Below, piece by piece: positions 1 to 11,869 of a DNA stretch of 64,000 bases. The position numbers were made by a program, and so were the translations under genes. Within the stretch, counting starts at the first letter, position 1. The number at the start of each line of letters is the position of its first letter. The notes under the pieces were generated by a model. It saw only the letters and a list, made by a program, of their open reading frames with translations, ran no database searches and was not told where the DNA came from. This stretch comes from Atrichornis clamosus (taxonomy: Eukaryota > Chordata > Aves > Passeriformes > Menuridae). The stretch is taken from contig WBMZ01012041.1 in NCBI GenBank assembly GCA_013400975.1, forward strand, positions 1 through 64,000, written 5' to 3'.

Positions 1-81
1 CCGGCTGCGCCTGCCCGAGCCCCGGCACGGGGCGGGATCGCGCGGTCCCGGCGGGCAGCGGGCGGCGGAGGGTGCTTATGG
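1..81. promoter_or_regulatory. Edge of a CpG island (promoter-proximal or first-exon DNA)
   Basis: The first ~75 bases are about 85% G+C and carry roughly 14 CpG dinucleotides, unlike anything else in the window. A GC-box (GGGGCGGG, positions 29-36) of the Sp1/KLF type is present. In bird genomes such density marks promoters and first exons, so a transcription start probably lies at or just left of the window edge. The strand and gene cannot be told: there is no start codon in a convincing context and no clear splice donor. The CpG-rich sequence stops abruptly where the CR1 insertion begins. Confidence 0.6.
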
Positions 82-906
82 GATCCTAGAATAAGGGAAT
101 TATAAGGGTTGGAAGGGCCGTTAAAAATCATCTAGTCCCAGCCCCACTGCCATGGCAGGGACACCTTCCACTGCACCAGGTTGCTTAAAGCTCCGTCTAG
201 CCTGGTCTTGAACAATGCCGGGGATATGGTATCCACAACCTCACTGGGCAACCTGCTCTAGTGTCTCACCACCCTCACAGTAAAGAATTTCCTTCTATCT
301 AACATGAATATCCCCTCTTTCAATTTTTACCTGTTACTCTTGTCCTGTCACTACAGTTCCTGATGCAGAGCTCCTCTGTGGCTTCCCTGTAGGCCCCTTC
401 ACATACTGGAAGGTTGCTGTGAGGTCTCCATGCAACCTTCTCTTCTCCAGGCCGAACATCCACAACTTTCTCAGCCTGCCTTCATAAGGGAAGGTGCTCT
501 AGTCTGGACTTCCTCCAATGCTTTCATGTCCTTCTTATGCTGGGGACACCAACTGTACACAGTATTCCAGGTGGGATGTCACAAGACCAGAATAGAGGGC
601 GAGAATCCCTTCCCTCGCCCTGCTGGCCATGCTCCTTCTGCTGCAACCCAGGACACTGTTGGCTTTTTGAGCTGTGAGTGCACATTGCCAACTCATTTTG
701 AGTTTTTCATCAACCATCACCTCAAAGGCTTTCTCTGCAGGGTGGCTCTTAGCCACTACTCTGCCCAACCTGTAGGTGTGTCTAGGATTGCCATGACCCA
801 GGTGAAGGACCTCGCACTTTACTTTGTTGAACTTCATGAGGTTCACACAGGCCTCCCTCTCAAGCGTGTCACGATCCCTCTGGATGGCATCCCTTCCCTC
901 CAGGTG
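82..906 (-). mobile_element. CR1 LINE, 5'-truncated, antisense to the window
   Basis: Read on the minus strand this is the 3' part of a chicken-repeat-1 retrotransposon: the end of ORF2 (reverse transcriptase region) followed by the 3' UTR. The 3' UTR is recognisable in plus-strand view from the run GGTTGGAAGGGCCGTTAAAA near 107 onward, then the family's conserved phrases on loss of the cluster ('catggcagggacacctt', 'cctcaccaccctcacagtaa'). The 3' terminus, near 82-105, is a decayed form of the usual ATTCTATG octamer tail. The other end stops near 906 within the ORF2 region, so about 825 bp remain of a roughly 4.5 kb element. Frameshifts and stops show it is dead. CR1 copies are normally 5'-truncated and lack target duplications, as here. 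Confidence 0.93.
535..846 (-). pseudogene. Remnant of CR1 ORF2 (reverse transcriptase C-terminal part)
   Basis: A 103-codon minus-strand frame inside the CR1 copy keeps the order of motifs found after the catalytic core of the CR1 reverse transcriptase: [14 protein letters not shown] near its start, then [18 protein letters not shown], and [14 protein letters not shown] near its end. The YMDD-type active site lies upstream and is not present. The frame closes at a stop soon after the HLEYCVQL motif, where intact CR1 continues for about another 70 residues. It is a relic of a mobile element, not a host gene. Confidence 0.85.
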
Positions 907-1728
907 TTGAATTATTGCTGTGTTGTGGTTTGTGACTCAGGCCCACTCTGCCTTGTGTCGTGTTACCTCTGCAGACATGAAGGCCATGGTGAGGTGAGTG
1001 CCGTGAGCCCACCCACCCATGATGAGCACCAGCTGAGTTTCCCCCAGAGCATTTTACCAGGCAGTGTGGAAGCCTCGCCCTAGCCCCAGTCCAATGGGGT
1101 TATGCCTTCAATGTCATGTTTGGGTTGCTGGCATGTCGTAAGGGCTGCCCCGATTTTAATTGATCTTAATCAGTCCTTGCTGCAGTGCACTGCGGTGCGT
1201 CTTGGGTTCCTACCTGGCATATTGCAAAGGGCGTGTCACGGTTTGTGTCCATATCATTTAGTTTGGTACATATGTCCAAGCACTTGCGCTTCCTCTCCCA
1301 ACCACCACTTCCAGTTGGAGCTTCTGCAATGATCATCAAAATTGCTGTCACTCCATCTAGTCTCCTCAGGTCTCCAGCGATGCTCCATGCTAGATGGTAC
1401 CTGGGATCATTCAGTTACAGTAGAAAACAGAGTTGCTGACTTGTACTAGGTGGTCAAATATAATTCTAAAAATCTAGAAAATATTCAGATGCTTGCTATC
1501 TAAGGAACTTTTTGTGTAATGCTGTAATATAAATTCTATGCATTTATAATAAATTGCAAATATAGAAATCTGTAAGTTTAGTATAGAGTACTTCTTGGTT
1601 GCTAACTGCAGCGGCAGATGAGCCACCACACAACCCTACTTTCCACAAGAGACATGCCAGGATGGCCAGTTTATAGGTGATTCATACAGCTGCATGCACC
1701 TGTGTGCACACATACAGAAATACACAAA
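907..1728. other. Single-copy stretch with no gene; possible decayed LTR-like sequence
   Basis: No coding exon or RNA gene is recognised. A TGTTGTGGTTTG string at 921 sits just past the CR1 break and resembles the first bases of many avian LTRs, but no matching CA-ending terminus with a convincing target duplication was found. The rest is moderately GC-rich up to about 1430, then AT-rich. Confidence 0.4.
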
Positions 1729-1740
1729 CACACACACACA
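1729..1740. repeat. Short (CA)n microsatellite
   Basis: Six CA units in a row, preceded by interrupted CA-rich sequence from about 1704. Confidence 0.8.
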
Positions 1741-4684
1741 TGTTTTATACACAGAGACACCACTGTACTATTTTAAAACGACATTTTAAGCCCCAAATTT
1801 TGAGGCACTGCTTCTATGGAAGAGGTAGGTAGGCTCTTCAGGTTTCAGTGGCAGCAGTGTAAGCTGCCTTTTGGCATCATTTAGTCTCACCTCAATCCTC
1901 CAATAGGGTGGAAGAGTATTTAGGATGGAGTAGCTACAAGAGTATTTATAAAGGTGCTTTCAATGCCCACCTTCCCAGGAAGTGGTCAACTCATGGTTCA
2001 AATTTGTAATACAAAATAAAACTGGAAAAAAGACTGTGAATAAGTTTGGTGAGTCAGAAAATAGTTTAGGCATGAAACTGAATTTTTGTCATTTGTTTAT
2101 GTTACTGTTTTCATTTTAGGTTTTGTACATCTCATGCTGTCCTCTCTTTTCAAATTAAATGAAGAGAAAGGGAATATTTGGAGGGCACAATTTATCTAAC
2201 CCATTTAGGACTTCTATATTAGCATTAAGTATATTACCTAAAAGAGGGAACCCAAAAGTTTCTATTTCTGTCTATTGGCAGCTATAAAGAGAAAGCAAGC
2301 AGGAGACATCTGTACAGAGGTCTATGTTTGGCCAAATCCCTCCTATCTTGTGTTCATATTAATACTGTATTGAGGTTGAATTCTGTATCAGTGCAGAAGG
2401 TAGACGGATATGAAAAGTTTTCTTCTCAGTCTCATCTGCCAGCTCATAGCGGCTGGAACAGCCGCTTAAATTTAGCCTTGTCCAAGTTCTGTGTTTGGCC
2501 TAGTCTGCTCGACTTATTCTATAAGTCATGGGGAGACATGGATACCTCCAGGTGATCCAGCCTATCCCATTCACTCCTATGACAGGTGTCTAAGAGGCAC
2601 AGAAAGTATCACTGTTTGGAGGTACATCTCTCTCCACTTAGCATAGACCATCCCCAAGCTTTCAGGCAGCAAATAGGATGTGCTATGTGTGAACACATCT
2701 TTAAAAAGCTGGAGAAAAAACCAACTTCATCATTATTCACAGAGGTTTACCAATGGCAGGTAGCATTTTAAAACTGCAGAGAGACTAGTATTTATTGAAG
2801 GGGATAGAGGACATTGGGTGACAGTGTCCTTTTTGTCTAGGCTGCTGTCTCAAAGTCATACTATGTGCATTCAAGATGTGCTCCAAATTACTGTCAAATT
2901 GTCATTCCACAGCCTTTGCAAAAATCAATTGATGGTCTGTTTTTATTCAACAGTTATCCACATCTGGAGCTGACAGATAATTTCCAGTGAGCTATGGCAC
3001 ATGAACGCTTTATACATAATTCTATATCCACATCAGCAGTAAAACTAGGCATAGAGTATGTTCCAGAAGTAGTCCTCTGTGTTGAAAGGAAATACACTGA
3101 TAGAGCAGTACAGGAAACCTTCTGTTTGTAAAATAAGTATGAGACTTGTCTTCTGTGTGGTAATCAAACTTTGTAATCACCAAATTCATGTCATAACAGC
3201 ATCCTGCTTCTCCTTCACCTTTTGCTCATTATTATAAGCAGTGGTATATCTTGCTCATGAGGGGAAATATTACTGAAGTCAGTAGGAATACTGCTATTTC
3301 AACATTAGGTATAAAGCATGGAAAGGCCATGTAAGTGGCATGGATAAATGAGACTAAGTTACGTCTCTGTCTATGCTGAAGGCACGTAAGGGGGTGATAT
3401 GGCTGGTGACATTTCAATTACTTTTGGCTCCCAAGAGAGGTGACTAAGTCTTGGATCCACAGTCAGATACTTTAACTCTCTCGTTACCCCAAGGTGCCAT
3501 TGTGATGACCAATTAAAATGTCCAGAGGTAAACTTTCCACAGGAGGAGGTAAAGATCCCACACATTAGCTATTGGTCGTGGGAGGTCCAAGACTCATTTA
3601 TACTCTGCACTCATAGAAGATGTCCAGATCCACTTTTCCAGGTAAAGTGGTTGTTGAAAAGGCACGTGCAGCAAAGGGATTTATAGTGAGAACAAAGAAT
3701 CTGCTGATTAAGCAGTAAAGCTTACCTGAGCCTCGTGTAAAGACTTAGGAGCCAGCTCCTGCTGAAAGCAGGGTAACACTTTAGTTAAGTTTGCAAACAA
3801 AGGAGGCCTGTGTTGCTATTTCTAATATATTGTTTGAGAAAACATATTGTAAATAACAATTCATGCAGGAAACTACCTGGCTTTTAAGTCACCAGATCCT
3901 GCTCCCAGCAGGGAACTGATCTGAATTTTGTTATCACTTCGCAAAGCTTTGTATGTTAAAGTGTTAAATTTAACCCTAAAAATAATGAAATCATTTTAAT
4001 CAGTGAGTTGTTTTTAATACAACAAATGTAGCCAAGTGCTAACTGCAAAGCAACACTGAGCGCGTATGCATAACACCATTGCCACTGCTGTGAGTTGTTC
4101 TTTCTGGCTTCCTCTGCATCCCAGGATATTAACCCAGCATGGGAAACATCTCACTGCGTTTTGGACCAGCATTACGGCTTTTTGATATGTGAAATTACAT
4201 ATATTCTTTGAAATGGAAGAGAAAGTATACTAAGCCGATGAGACTAAGTTTAAATGTGTTTGCAGGTGTTTCCATGAGCCAGGCCTAACAATTCTTTGGT
4301 TTTTATGTCAACTTGAACTCTTTTTTCCAGCGGAAATTTTTTATTCCTTGTGTTTGGGGTTTTTTCCCCCATAAAGCAATATTTTGTTGTGTCCTCTCTT
4401 TCTCTGCTATGCTTTATGAAAATGCTGTATTGTGCAGTTGATCCTATTTACTGCATTTTGTCTTTATTTTCTTGTATTTTTATCAAAAATTAAAGATAAG
4501 AATGTGCCACAGGACAAGTATGTGCTTAAATTTTATATACTATTAAGCAACAGCAGTATTTCATCTGTGTCTCTGCTGCTTGTTACTGGTTCTTGGTAGA
4601 TCACACAGAATTTAGGCTATAGACTCACTGGGCAAGGGCGACGTCTTACTGTGTCTCCTGTGAAGTCCCTAGCATACATGATTT
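1741..4684. other. Single-copy noncoding DNA
   Basis: AT-rich unique sequence without an identifiable exon. Open frames here are shorter than 80 codons and match no family I know. A small perfect GC-rich hairpin lies at 2448-2466 and is listed separately. Confidence 0.6.
2448..2466. other. Perfect 8-bp inverted repeat with 3-nt loop
   Basis: AGCGGCTG, a GAA loop, then CAGCCGCT. The stem is GC-rich in an AT-rich setting. It is short for a functional RNA, is not followed by a T-run, and has no gene beside it. Confidence 0.6.
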
Positions 4685-4718
4685 TATATATATATATCTA
4701 TACATATATAAATTATAT
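4685..4718. repeat. (TA)n-rich simple repeat
   Basis: Alternating TA interrupted by C bases, about 34 bp; likely polymorphic in length. Confidence 0.75.
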
Positions 4719-7700
4719 GACAGTAACAGATTCAGCATTTGAATGGCTAAGCACTGCCCTTACTGTGTAAACACTCCACATGATATTTAATTATGCTCTA
4801 AGAAAAAAGCATAAAGAATAAGAAAATCCTGATTTATCAGAATACAGTATTAACTGGATATATCATGGTTAAATATCGTACTTCTTTCCTTTTTTTCTTC
4901 CTGCAGAAATATGTGCAATAATTCTAAAGCCTGTAAAGGATGTGCTGACTGAAGTCTTTGTGAGATATTGTTAATGAGGATTAGGGAATCTGAGATAGCC
5001 AAATCTACTATATACAAGGAGGTTGTGGTGCAAGAATCTTCAGACGAGTTTTAGATCAGAATCCTTTGTCAGCAGCAGCAGAATCCAGAAAGGATAATAT
5101 GCTAATTTTAACCAGCAATAGACTTCATATAGGGATCTAAAGAGACAGAGATAGATACAATCTTATTAAGCTTTCCTGTTGACACTGCACAGCTTGTTAC
5201 TGCATTCAGTTGAAATTTAAGAGCAGAACTGTAAAACCTGTATAACATTTTAGGAAGATATACAGTAACACTGAAACCTGAATAACAATTGAAAGAATAA
5301 GTAGGAAATTCCCTTAGCCCTTGGGCTACCACCGTTTTTCTATTCCAGCAGACAAGTAAATGCTCTAGGTGTCTATGCCATAAAAATTTTCCCAGAGGCA
5401 ATTTTGGCAAAGCACCTACTTTCTTCAAACCAGACCCGCTGCTTTAACCTTCTGAATGTCAGATTTCTAAAACTAAGTGCTCCTGGTGCACTGCTGGCTG
5501 TTTCTAGTCTCTAGGCTTTCCTCGCAGCCTGCTAGGAGTGCAGAGAGGTATCACAGGCAGATACACTCAAGGAACAGGGACAATTGATTCCTTCTTCATA
5601 ACAAGAGAGAGCTGCAAGGTACTTTTCAACAAGGTCTCCCTTTTAATTTCATGATGAAAGGAAAGTTCTAACAATTAGCAGGACAATTAGTGTCTTATCA
5701 GACTTATGATATTGATTGGTAGTAATTGTTAATCAACTCAAGTATCCTTTATCATGCCATTACTTTATCTTTAGAAATTTATCAGCTATTTCATATTTTA
5801 TTGCCTAATGGCTGTATGAACTGTCTGGCAGCAAGGAGCAGAGGACTGGTAGTTTTGAGATAGACGTGTTTAATGTCCACACTGTGCATTTTTTTAGAGC
5901 AAAACCCAAGGAAGTAGATGCAGCTGCAGTGCAGTACTTCAGTGTTTGCACATCTGAGCCATATTGATCTCAATAGAGATATGTCATTTGGCCTCACAAA
6001 AAGACATTGTCAGCCTATCATCAAGCATCGCATAACTATTTTTAATTCTCTACAATACATTCATATGACCAGAGATATTTTTATAGGTCAGTTGTGTTCC
6101 ATAGCTACAAAACTGACTGTAGCTCATCCACTGCTGACACATTTCAGTCAAATCAGAACTCAGCAGAGCTGAAGAGTAACAGATGCTAAACAGTAAGATG
6201 ATTCCACCCAGGGCTTAGAAACCTGGAAAGCACTGAAAAGTACTGTGAAGTTCATATCACTGTTCCAATCAGATCAATGTGAGCATTGTTATCAGCAGCA
6301 GTGAATGGAGAAGCTAGTGGTGGTGCTTTGCAACTGATATCTTAGGCTTCTGATATGATGGATCAGATGGGCAAAAGTTTTCTTTCAGAAATATAATGTC
6401 CATCCACAGATGCAGAAAAGCTGCTTTCAGGCATGTAAATAAGCCAAAAGTAAAACCATATGCTTATCTAGTACCTTTCTCCAGTGCTACAAGTCTGAAA
6501 AGTAAAATTGATGTATTAAAAGACTATAAGAAAATGTATCTATAAAAAGTTGAGGAAGCTTTAGTGCTTGCTGTGTTTTATTAAAAAAAAAGAGGAAATA
6601 TGCAAACACTTTGCAAAGATTATTTTGTGATGGAACACTTCAGAATACACATTAGAAATCAGCATCTTCTTTTGTTGCCTTTTTCTAAATTATTCCTGAA
6701 TTTTAGTGGAGGAAAGTCTGGAAGCTCTAAAAGTTTGCAAGCTTTAAACAGTCATGGCAAATCTAGCACAACTTGAGCTGTTAATGACCTCTTAGTTAAC
6801 ATAATGAGTCCTCTTCAGCAAGCAAGGGCATAAAAATAGAATCTATCTTCTCAAAGAGATAATGTCTATTCCTCAGCAGAAATTCAGTCCTCTCAGAGTT
6901 GAGGATAAATGGTTTCTGGTTGTCTGTCTGAGCTTGTCATTCAAGCATTTTTTCAGAATGTAGAACAAACTAGGAAAATGAATTGAGAAAGAGGGCTCAT
7001 GTTGCTAGGGCAGGTATGTAAAGCTGGCAAGAAGTCTCTAGTTTTGATCTTTGTCCTCTTTGTTTCGAGCAGATAATATGTAAGTAAAGAAACTGACACT
7101 TCCCTAAATATATAAGCTTTTAGCAGCCAATTTCAGGAGAAACTTAATAAGTTTCAACTTTTAACTAGAAGCCTGTATCCACCTTCTTTTCCCTACTATA
7201 CCAAGAGCTAAAAGGTACACTGTGTATGTGTGCTTGTAAATTGCATATGTGTAGACACACACACTCAGGAAACACTTTTGATCTTAATTTTTGAAAGTCC
7301 CTTAAGTATGGATATGGTGCAAATACAAAATAGCACAGCCAGGTGTCTGACCCAAGCGATCTTTAGTTAGTAATGAATTTGCTACAGCAATAGAAACAAC
7401 TGGACTAAGTCACCTCTGAATTATACATGGGTACCATTCAAATAATTAGAAAATATAAAAGCCATGGTTCTGGGTTTTTTTCATCCTTGTCAAATAATTA
7501 TACTGGACTTTTCTACCTTATTGAGCTGAATGCACTATTTCCATCTTACAGCTGATCAGAAACAAGCAAGTTGTTAGTTACAAGTAACTTGGGTCTTACT
7601 TTATTCAGCTCTCTCCTTGTATTTTGCAACATTTTAGCTTTTGAAATTGTCGTATTTTCTTTGGTTTTGGCTGGTTTCCCTAGTTGATTGAGTAGGTTCA

Positions 7701-10449
7701 TGATCTAGGTAATATTTATAAAGAGAGTGTAAATGAGCAGCAATATCAAGCACCGTGGTGCCATACTAGTACACAGAGGAATCATAATGGGCAGAACATT
7801 TACCTAAAAGTTCTCCATTTAGCATTGCCAGGGAGAAATACAGGAAAACGGGAGTAAATGCTACCTGATCCCAAACAAGAAAGGCTAGGCATCATTTTTA
7901 AATAAATCCTTTTCTACATCCACACACCATTATCACTTTGGAGAGGTCTTATGACATAATGGGAGGTGATGGTCCCTATCTATAAAATTACCAGCTCTGA
8001 GAAACTTTAAAGACACAAGTATGTTCAGTCTGAGTCAAAACCAACAGTCACGCACTGTTAAACCTCCATGGTCTGTGATTTTATCAGCTGTGTGTTGATT
8101 CCCAGTATGTTAATGAAGACGTATGTACAGTTTTCTTGATCAGCATAAGGCTTATAACCTGTTGCTTAAGCACTAAACAGGATTTAGGTTTTTGAGCTGT
8201 TGCATCTGATACCTCTATTATTCATCCTGGGAATTAATGTAGAAGTAGCATGAATTCCTGCTCTCATGGAAATAGATGGTTATGTTAATTTGGATGCAGT
8301 TGCTGGAAGAATTCTGAATAATGAAAAGACTGACATCAATATCTTTGTATTGGACACAGCTCAGACTGTATAAGGAACAATTTTTTTAATGTAGAAATAT
8401 CTTCATAGTTTGTTTTATGTGTTCCGTTGTCCCTTCAGTTTCAGGCTATTAGGCATATGTGCCAATGACTTCACCTAATTATGACTGTTAAATAATTTTT
8501 GCCTACAAATATATATAAAATATTTGGCTTACTTCTGTACTGATTTGTACACTTTGAAGTGACTGGAATTAAGCCCTTATAAAATAGCATAAGGAAGATC
8601 GTAGGTAGGTCAGTCCTTCCTGGAGCTTTTTCCTCCAGCATGTCATGCTTGAGATTTGTCAGTTACTGGTACTGCAATTAATTACTTTATCCAAAAACAA
8701 GGTAAAACTGAAATATGTTTTTCAGTGTAGAGTGATTTTATTCTTATTTTTTAAATACAGCGGTTTCACCAGAAGAGTGGTGTTTGATTTGAATCTGATA
8801 GGTTTTGTGGTTTTTTATCTGTTCATTTCTCTGGTCCTGGCACCTAAAAGGTTTCCTTACTGTTTGGAGGACAGCTAGCGATCACTGGTCCAAGCCTGAA
8901 GCTGCAGTGACATCTGCAGCTCCTGCACAGGTTTGGGATGCACAGAAGACTGCTTATGTGCCTGCAGACCACTTACCTCCACACAGGGGACACCAAGTCA
9001 CTTGGAATAACCAGCAAAATTAAACAGGTGGGTTTTTTGCTGCCTCCTGTTAGCTTCCAGTACTCAATAATGAAAGATATTCAGCACTGTTCATGAAAAT
9101 TTTCCCTGTTCTGTTATTATAACCCTATAGACCTGAGTGCTGTCCTGTCCCTGGCTTCCTGATGATCACTTATTCCAGGCACATAGTTAGTCCTGAAGGT
9201 GGCATTGTTATTGACTGAACCTACTAACTGAGTGAGAAAATGTTGATTACTTCACATTCCTGAAAATTAGTCCTGAAACCTTCCTGAACTATATTAATCA
9301 ACTCCTTTAACTTTTTTGCCAGTGGAGAAGGTGAAGGCCAGCAATGTCATTGAAGAGCAGGTGCTCCTCCCTACCTCATTAGCACCTTGCCTTCTTCAGT
9401 TGCAAAACCCTCAAAACCAGGAACGCTATTTATGGATTTTACAAGGCTCAATTGGCCTGTCCTGTGTCTGCAGCTTACCATTTGTCTGCCTCTTCCACCG
9501 AGTTAAATCAACCCCTTGTGACAGCAGCCTCAAGACCTGCAGGAGCAACGACTCTGGAATGACGTGGCAGGTCTGAAGGAGATTGATGGCAGCTGGAATG
9601 GGGGACCAATGGGAGTATTTAAACACACTAACTTCTGACAGACTGAGTCAGAAATCAGGAGCATGAGAATGATCAAAGGGGATCATGAAGGCATAGGAGG
9701 GCAGAGGAGCAGAGACTCCCATGGTTAAGAGCTGGCTATATCCCAAGACAGGAGGGTAATCTCAAAATGCCTAAAAAGCGGATGCTGGTAACATATTACA
9801 TTTAGTTTTTTTAATATGTAATGCATCCAGAACGCATTACGATCAGAATGAAAGGGGGCATTTAGATCTAGTGATAGAAGCCATGTTGGAAAAAAATGGG
9901 AATATTTTCTTCCCTGTATTTGTAATAATTATCTTCTAACAGTTGTTTTGCATGATGTCTCAAAATCAAATACTACTGTTGGATTGTGATCAGCAAGAAT
10001 ACTTGTAGTCCTCTGTCTGCAAGGTATATCTCAACAGATGTCCTTGTGGTTTCAGGATATCTGTGGATTATTTTTCCTTCCACATGCAAGGCAGTACAGC
10101 CAGACTGGCCGAGGGTATTACTCTCAAGCACCAGGCCAACCTACCTCCACACCCTGGATACTGGGAGTAGGAAACAGTATTTCAGGTTGGAATGAAAAGT
10201 CCCGTGTTTCTAATGAGAACAGGGATAACCACGATGACAAGTGTTTTTTTCTGATGTTACAAAGTAGAAGCTTTTAAATGTTGATAGCAGAGGTGTGCAG
10301 TGCAAGTTAATGCTGTGGTGGCCCATTTTCAGCACGTAGGAAGTGTCTCTTAGATACTCTTAGCTTGCAGTAATAGCTGTGCACACAAGTGGAAGTCAAA
10401 TGCTCTAGGTAGTAACACCCAGGTCTGCTGCAGCCAGCTGAGTGACCTT
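4719..10449. other. Single-copy AT-rich noncoding DNA
   Basis: No interspersed repeat, exon or RNA gene recognised over about 5.7 kb. The largest frames (106 codons on the minus strand at 5108-5428; 86 codons on the plus strand at 9316-9576) have no recognisable domain. The 8880-9600 part is somewhat GC-richer but shows no convincing splice-bounded exon. Confidence 0.55.
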
Positions 10450-10720
10450 AAATATCTATCACCTATCTGTGCATGCAGATGCTCTCCTATCACAAAGGAG
10501 GATTAATGATGTTACTCCACAGAGCTAATGAGATAATGAATCAGTTAATGCTTGATTCACAAGAGCCATAAAGCATTATATGGACATTGTTTGTTTTTAA
10601 TTCCGTCCTCCATCATTCTGGCTAATAAGTTGTATTTTTCATATTCATACCATTATTAAAATCACATTATATTTCCCAGATAACCCAAAGCATCTTTCTG
10701 ATACCCTTTTTTTTGCTTCT
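10450..10720. promoter_or_regulatory. Candidate conserved noncoding element
   Basis: An AT-rich block with closely spaced homeodomain-type cores (GGATTAATG, GCTAATGAG, ATAATGAATC, GTTAATGC, GGCTAATAAG). CpG and repeats are absent. This look is typical of developmental enhancers in bird gene deserts, but conservation has not been tested and the call rests on appearance alone. Confidence 0.25.
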
Positions 10721-11869
10721 TTTCCACTTAGTATTCCTTTTTCAGGCTACCTGGGTTGCAGAATCTCAGTTCAACAGTATGCATCAGTTAGGAGATACAG
10801 ACAGGTAGGATCATGTGTGTGTCCCCATCCCCTGTGCCCCCGAGAGTCACAATCAAAGGACTTTATTCTCCTCTTACAATACCTAATGATCTCTCTTTTT
10901 TCTTCAGTTTCAGGATCTCATTCTTGAGACCCAGTTTACTCCTCTGGATGGAAAATGTTTAAAAGATTTGACTCAGCGTTTGTCCTCCCACTTCTATAAT
11001 GCTGACAGAGGTCATTCCCAAACAGTTATGTGTATATTCACATTTGGATAGACCATACACGCTTTTCCATCTGGTCCTTGCATCAGCTAACAAACATGAA
11101 AAGACATCATGAAGCATCATTTAATCGTGTGTCTTCTCTTTCTTGTTTAATACCAGAGGACTTACAATTTTGTGAATATTTTTACAGGATCTTAGAGGCA
11201 TCTATATAATAATTGGTTCGTATCTAATAATGACAGATCACCTGTGCAAGCATGTGCTTGTTAAAATAAAAGGTAGCAACAATTACACACTCGTAATACT
11301 AATAAGTATATAATACCAATACCTCTATGTTTGATTGCTTGCTTTTTTGTTAGGTTTTTTTCTTTTCCAGTATTCTCTTTGGTTGTCAAACTCATATATT
11401 GCTCAAACAAATCAGGCTATATCCTGTCCTATTACGAGCATAAGTGTTCTAGGAACATCATTTGAGGATGAGGCAGGTCCTGTTTAGATTTCCCAAATGG
11501 CTCTTGTATTTCCTTTAAGAAAAAAATAATAAATCATTCTTTTATTTCCTTCAGTTACATGCTGTTATCCTTGCTGATGTGAGATGTTTTCTTGAAGCAA
11601 CTGAGACAGCAACAGCAATCCATTTGAAGCCTGCATTAAAAATATCTTTCCACACTAGTATGTGAGTCTAGTCTACCCAGTTAGAGAGTTTCTTTTTACT
11701 TCTAACCTTCCATCTGGACTCAGAGCATTCCGAAAAATCAGTTCTCACTCTTCCAGGGGTTAAATTTCTGCTAACAAATATGGACTATTTGATATGAAAA
11801 CCATTATTGTTTGATATGTCAAATAAAACATTTGTCAATCAAAAGTCTTTAAGCACTGGGCTATGTGAC
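10721..11869. other. Single-copy noncoding DNA
   Basis: Unique AT-rich sequence with no open frame of note, no repeat family recognised, and several T-rich tracts. Confidence 0.55.

Noticed and set aside
430..1083. 217-codon plus-strand open frame near the window start
   Set aside because: It is the antisense shadow of the minus-strand CR1 copy plus adjoining sequence; CR1 3' regions often give such frames.
921..1440. Possible old LTR starting TGTTGTGGTTTG just after the CR1 break, preceded by TTGCTG
   Set aside because: A second TTGCTG occurs near 1433 but the bases before it do not end in CA, and no polyadenylation signal in a proper R/U5 setting was found. A hexamer match over 500 bp is easily chance.
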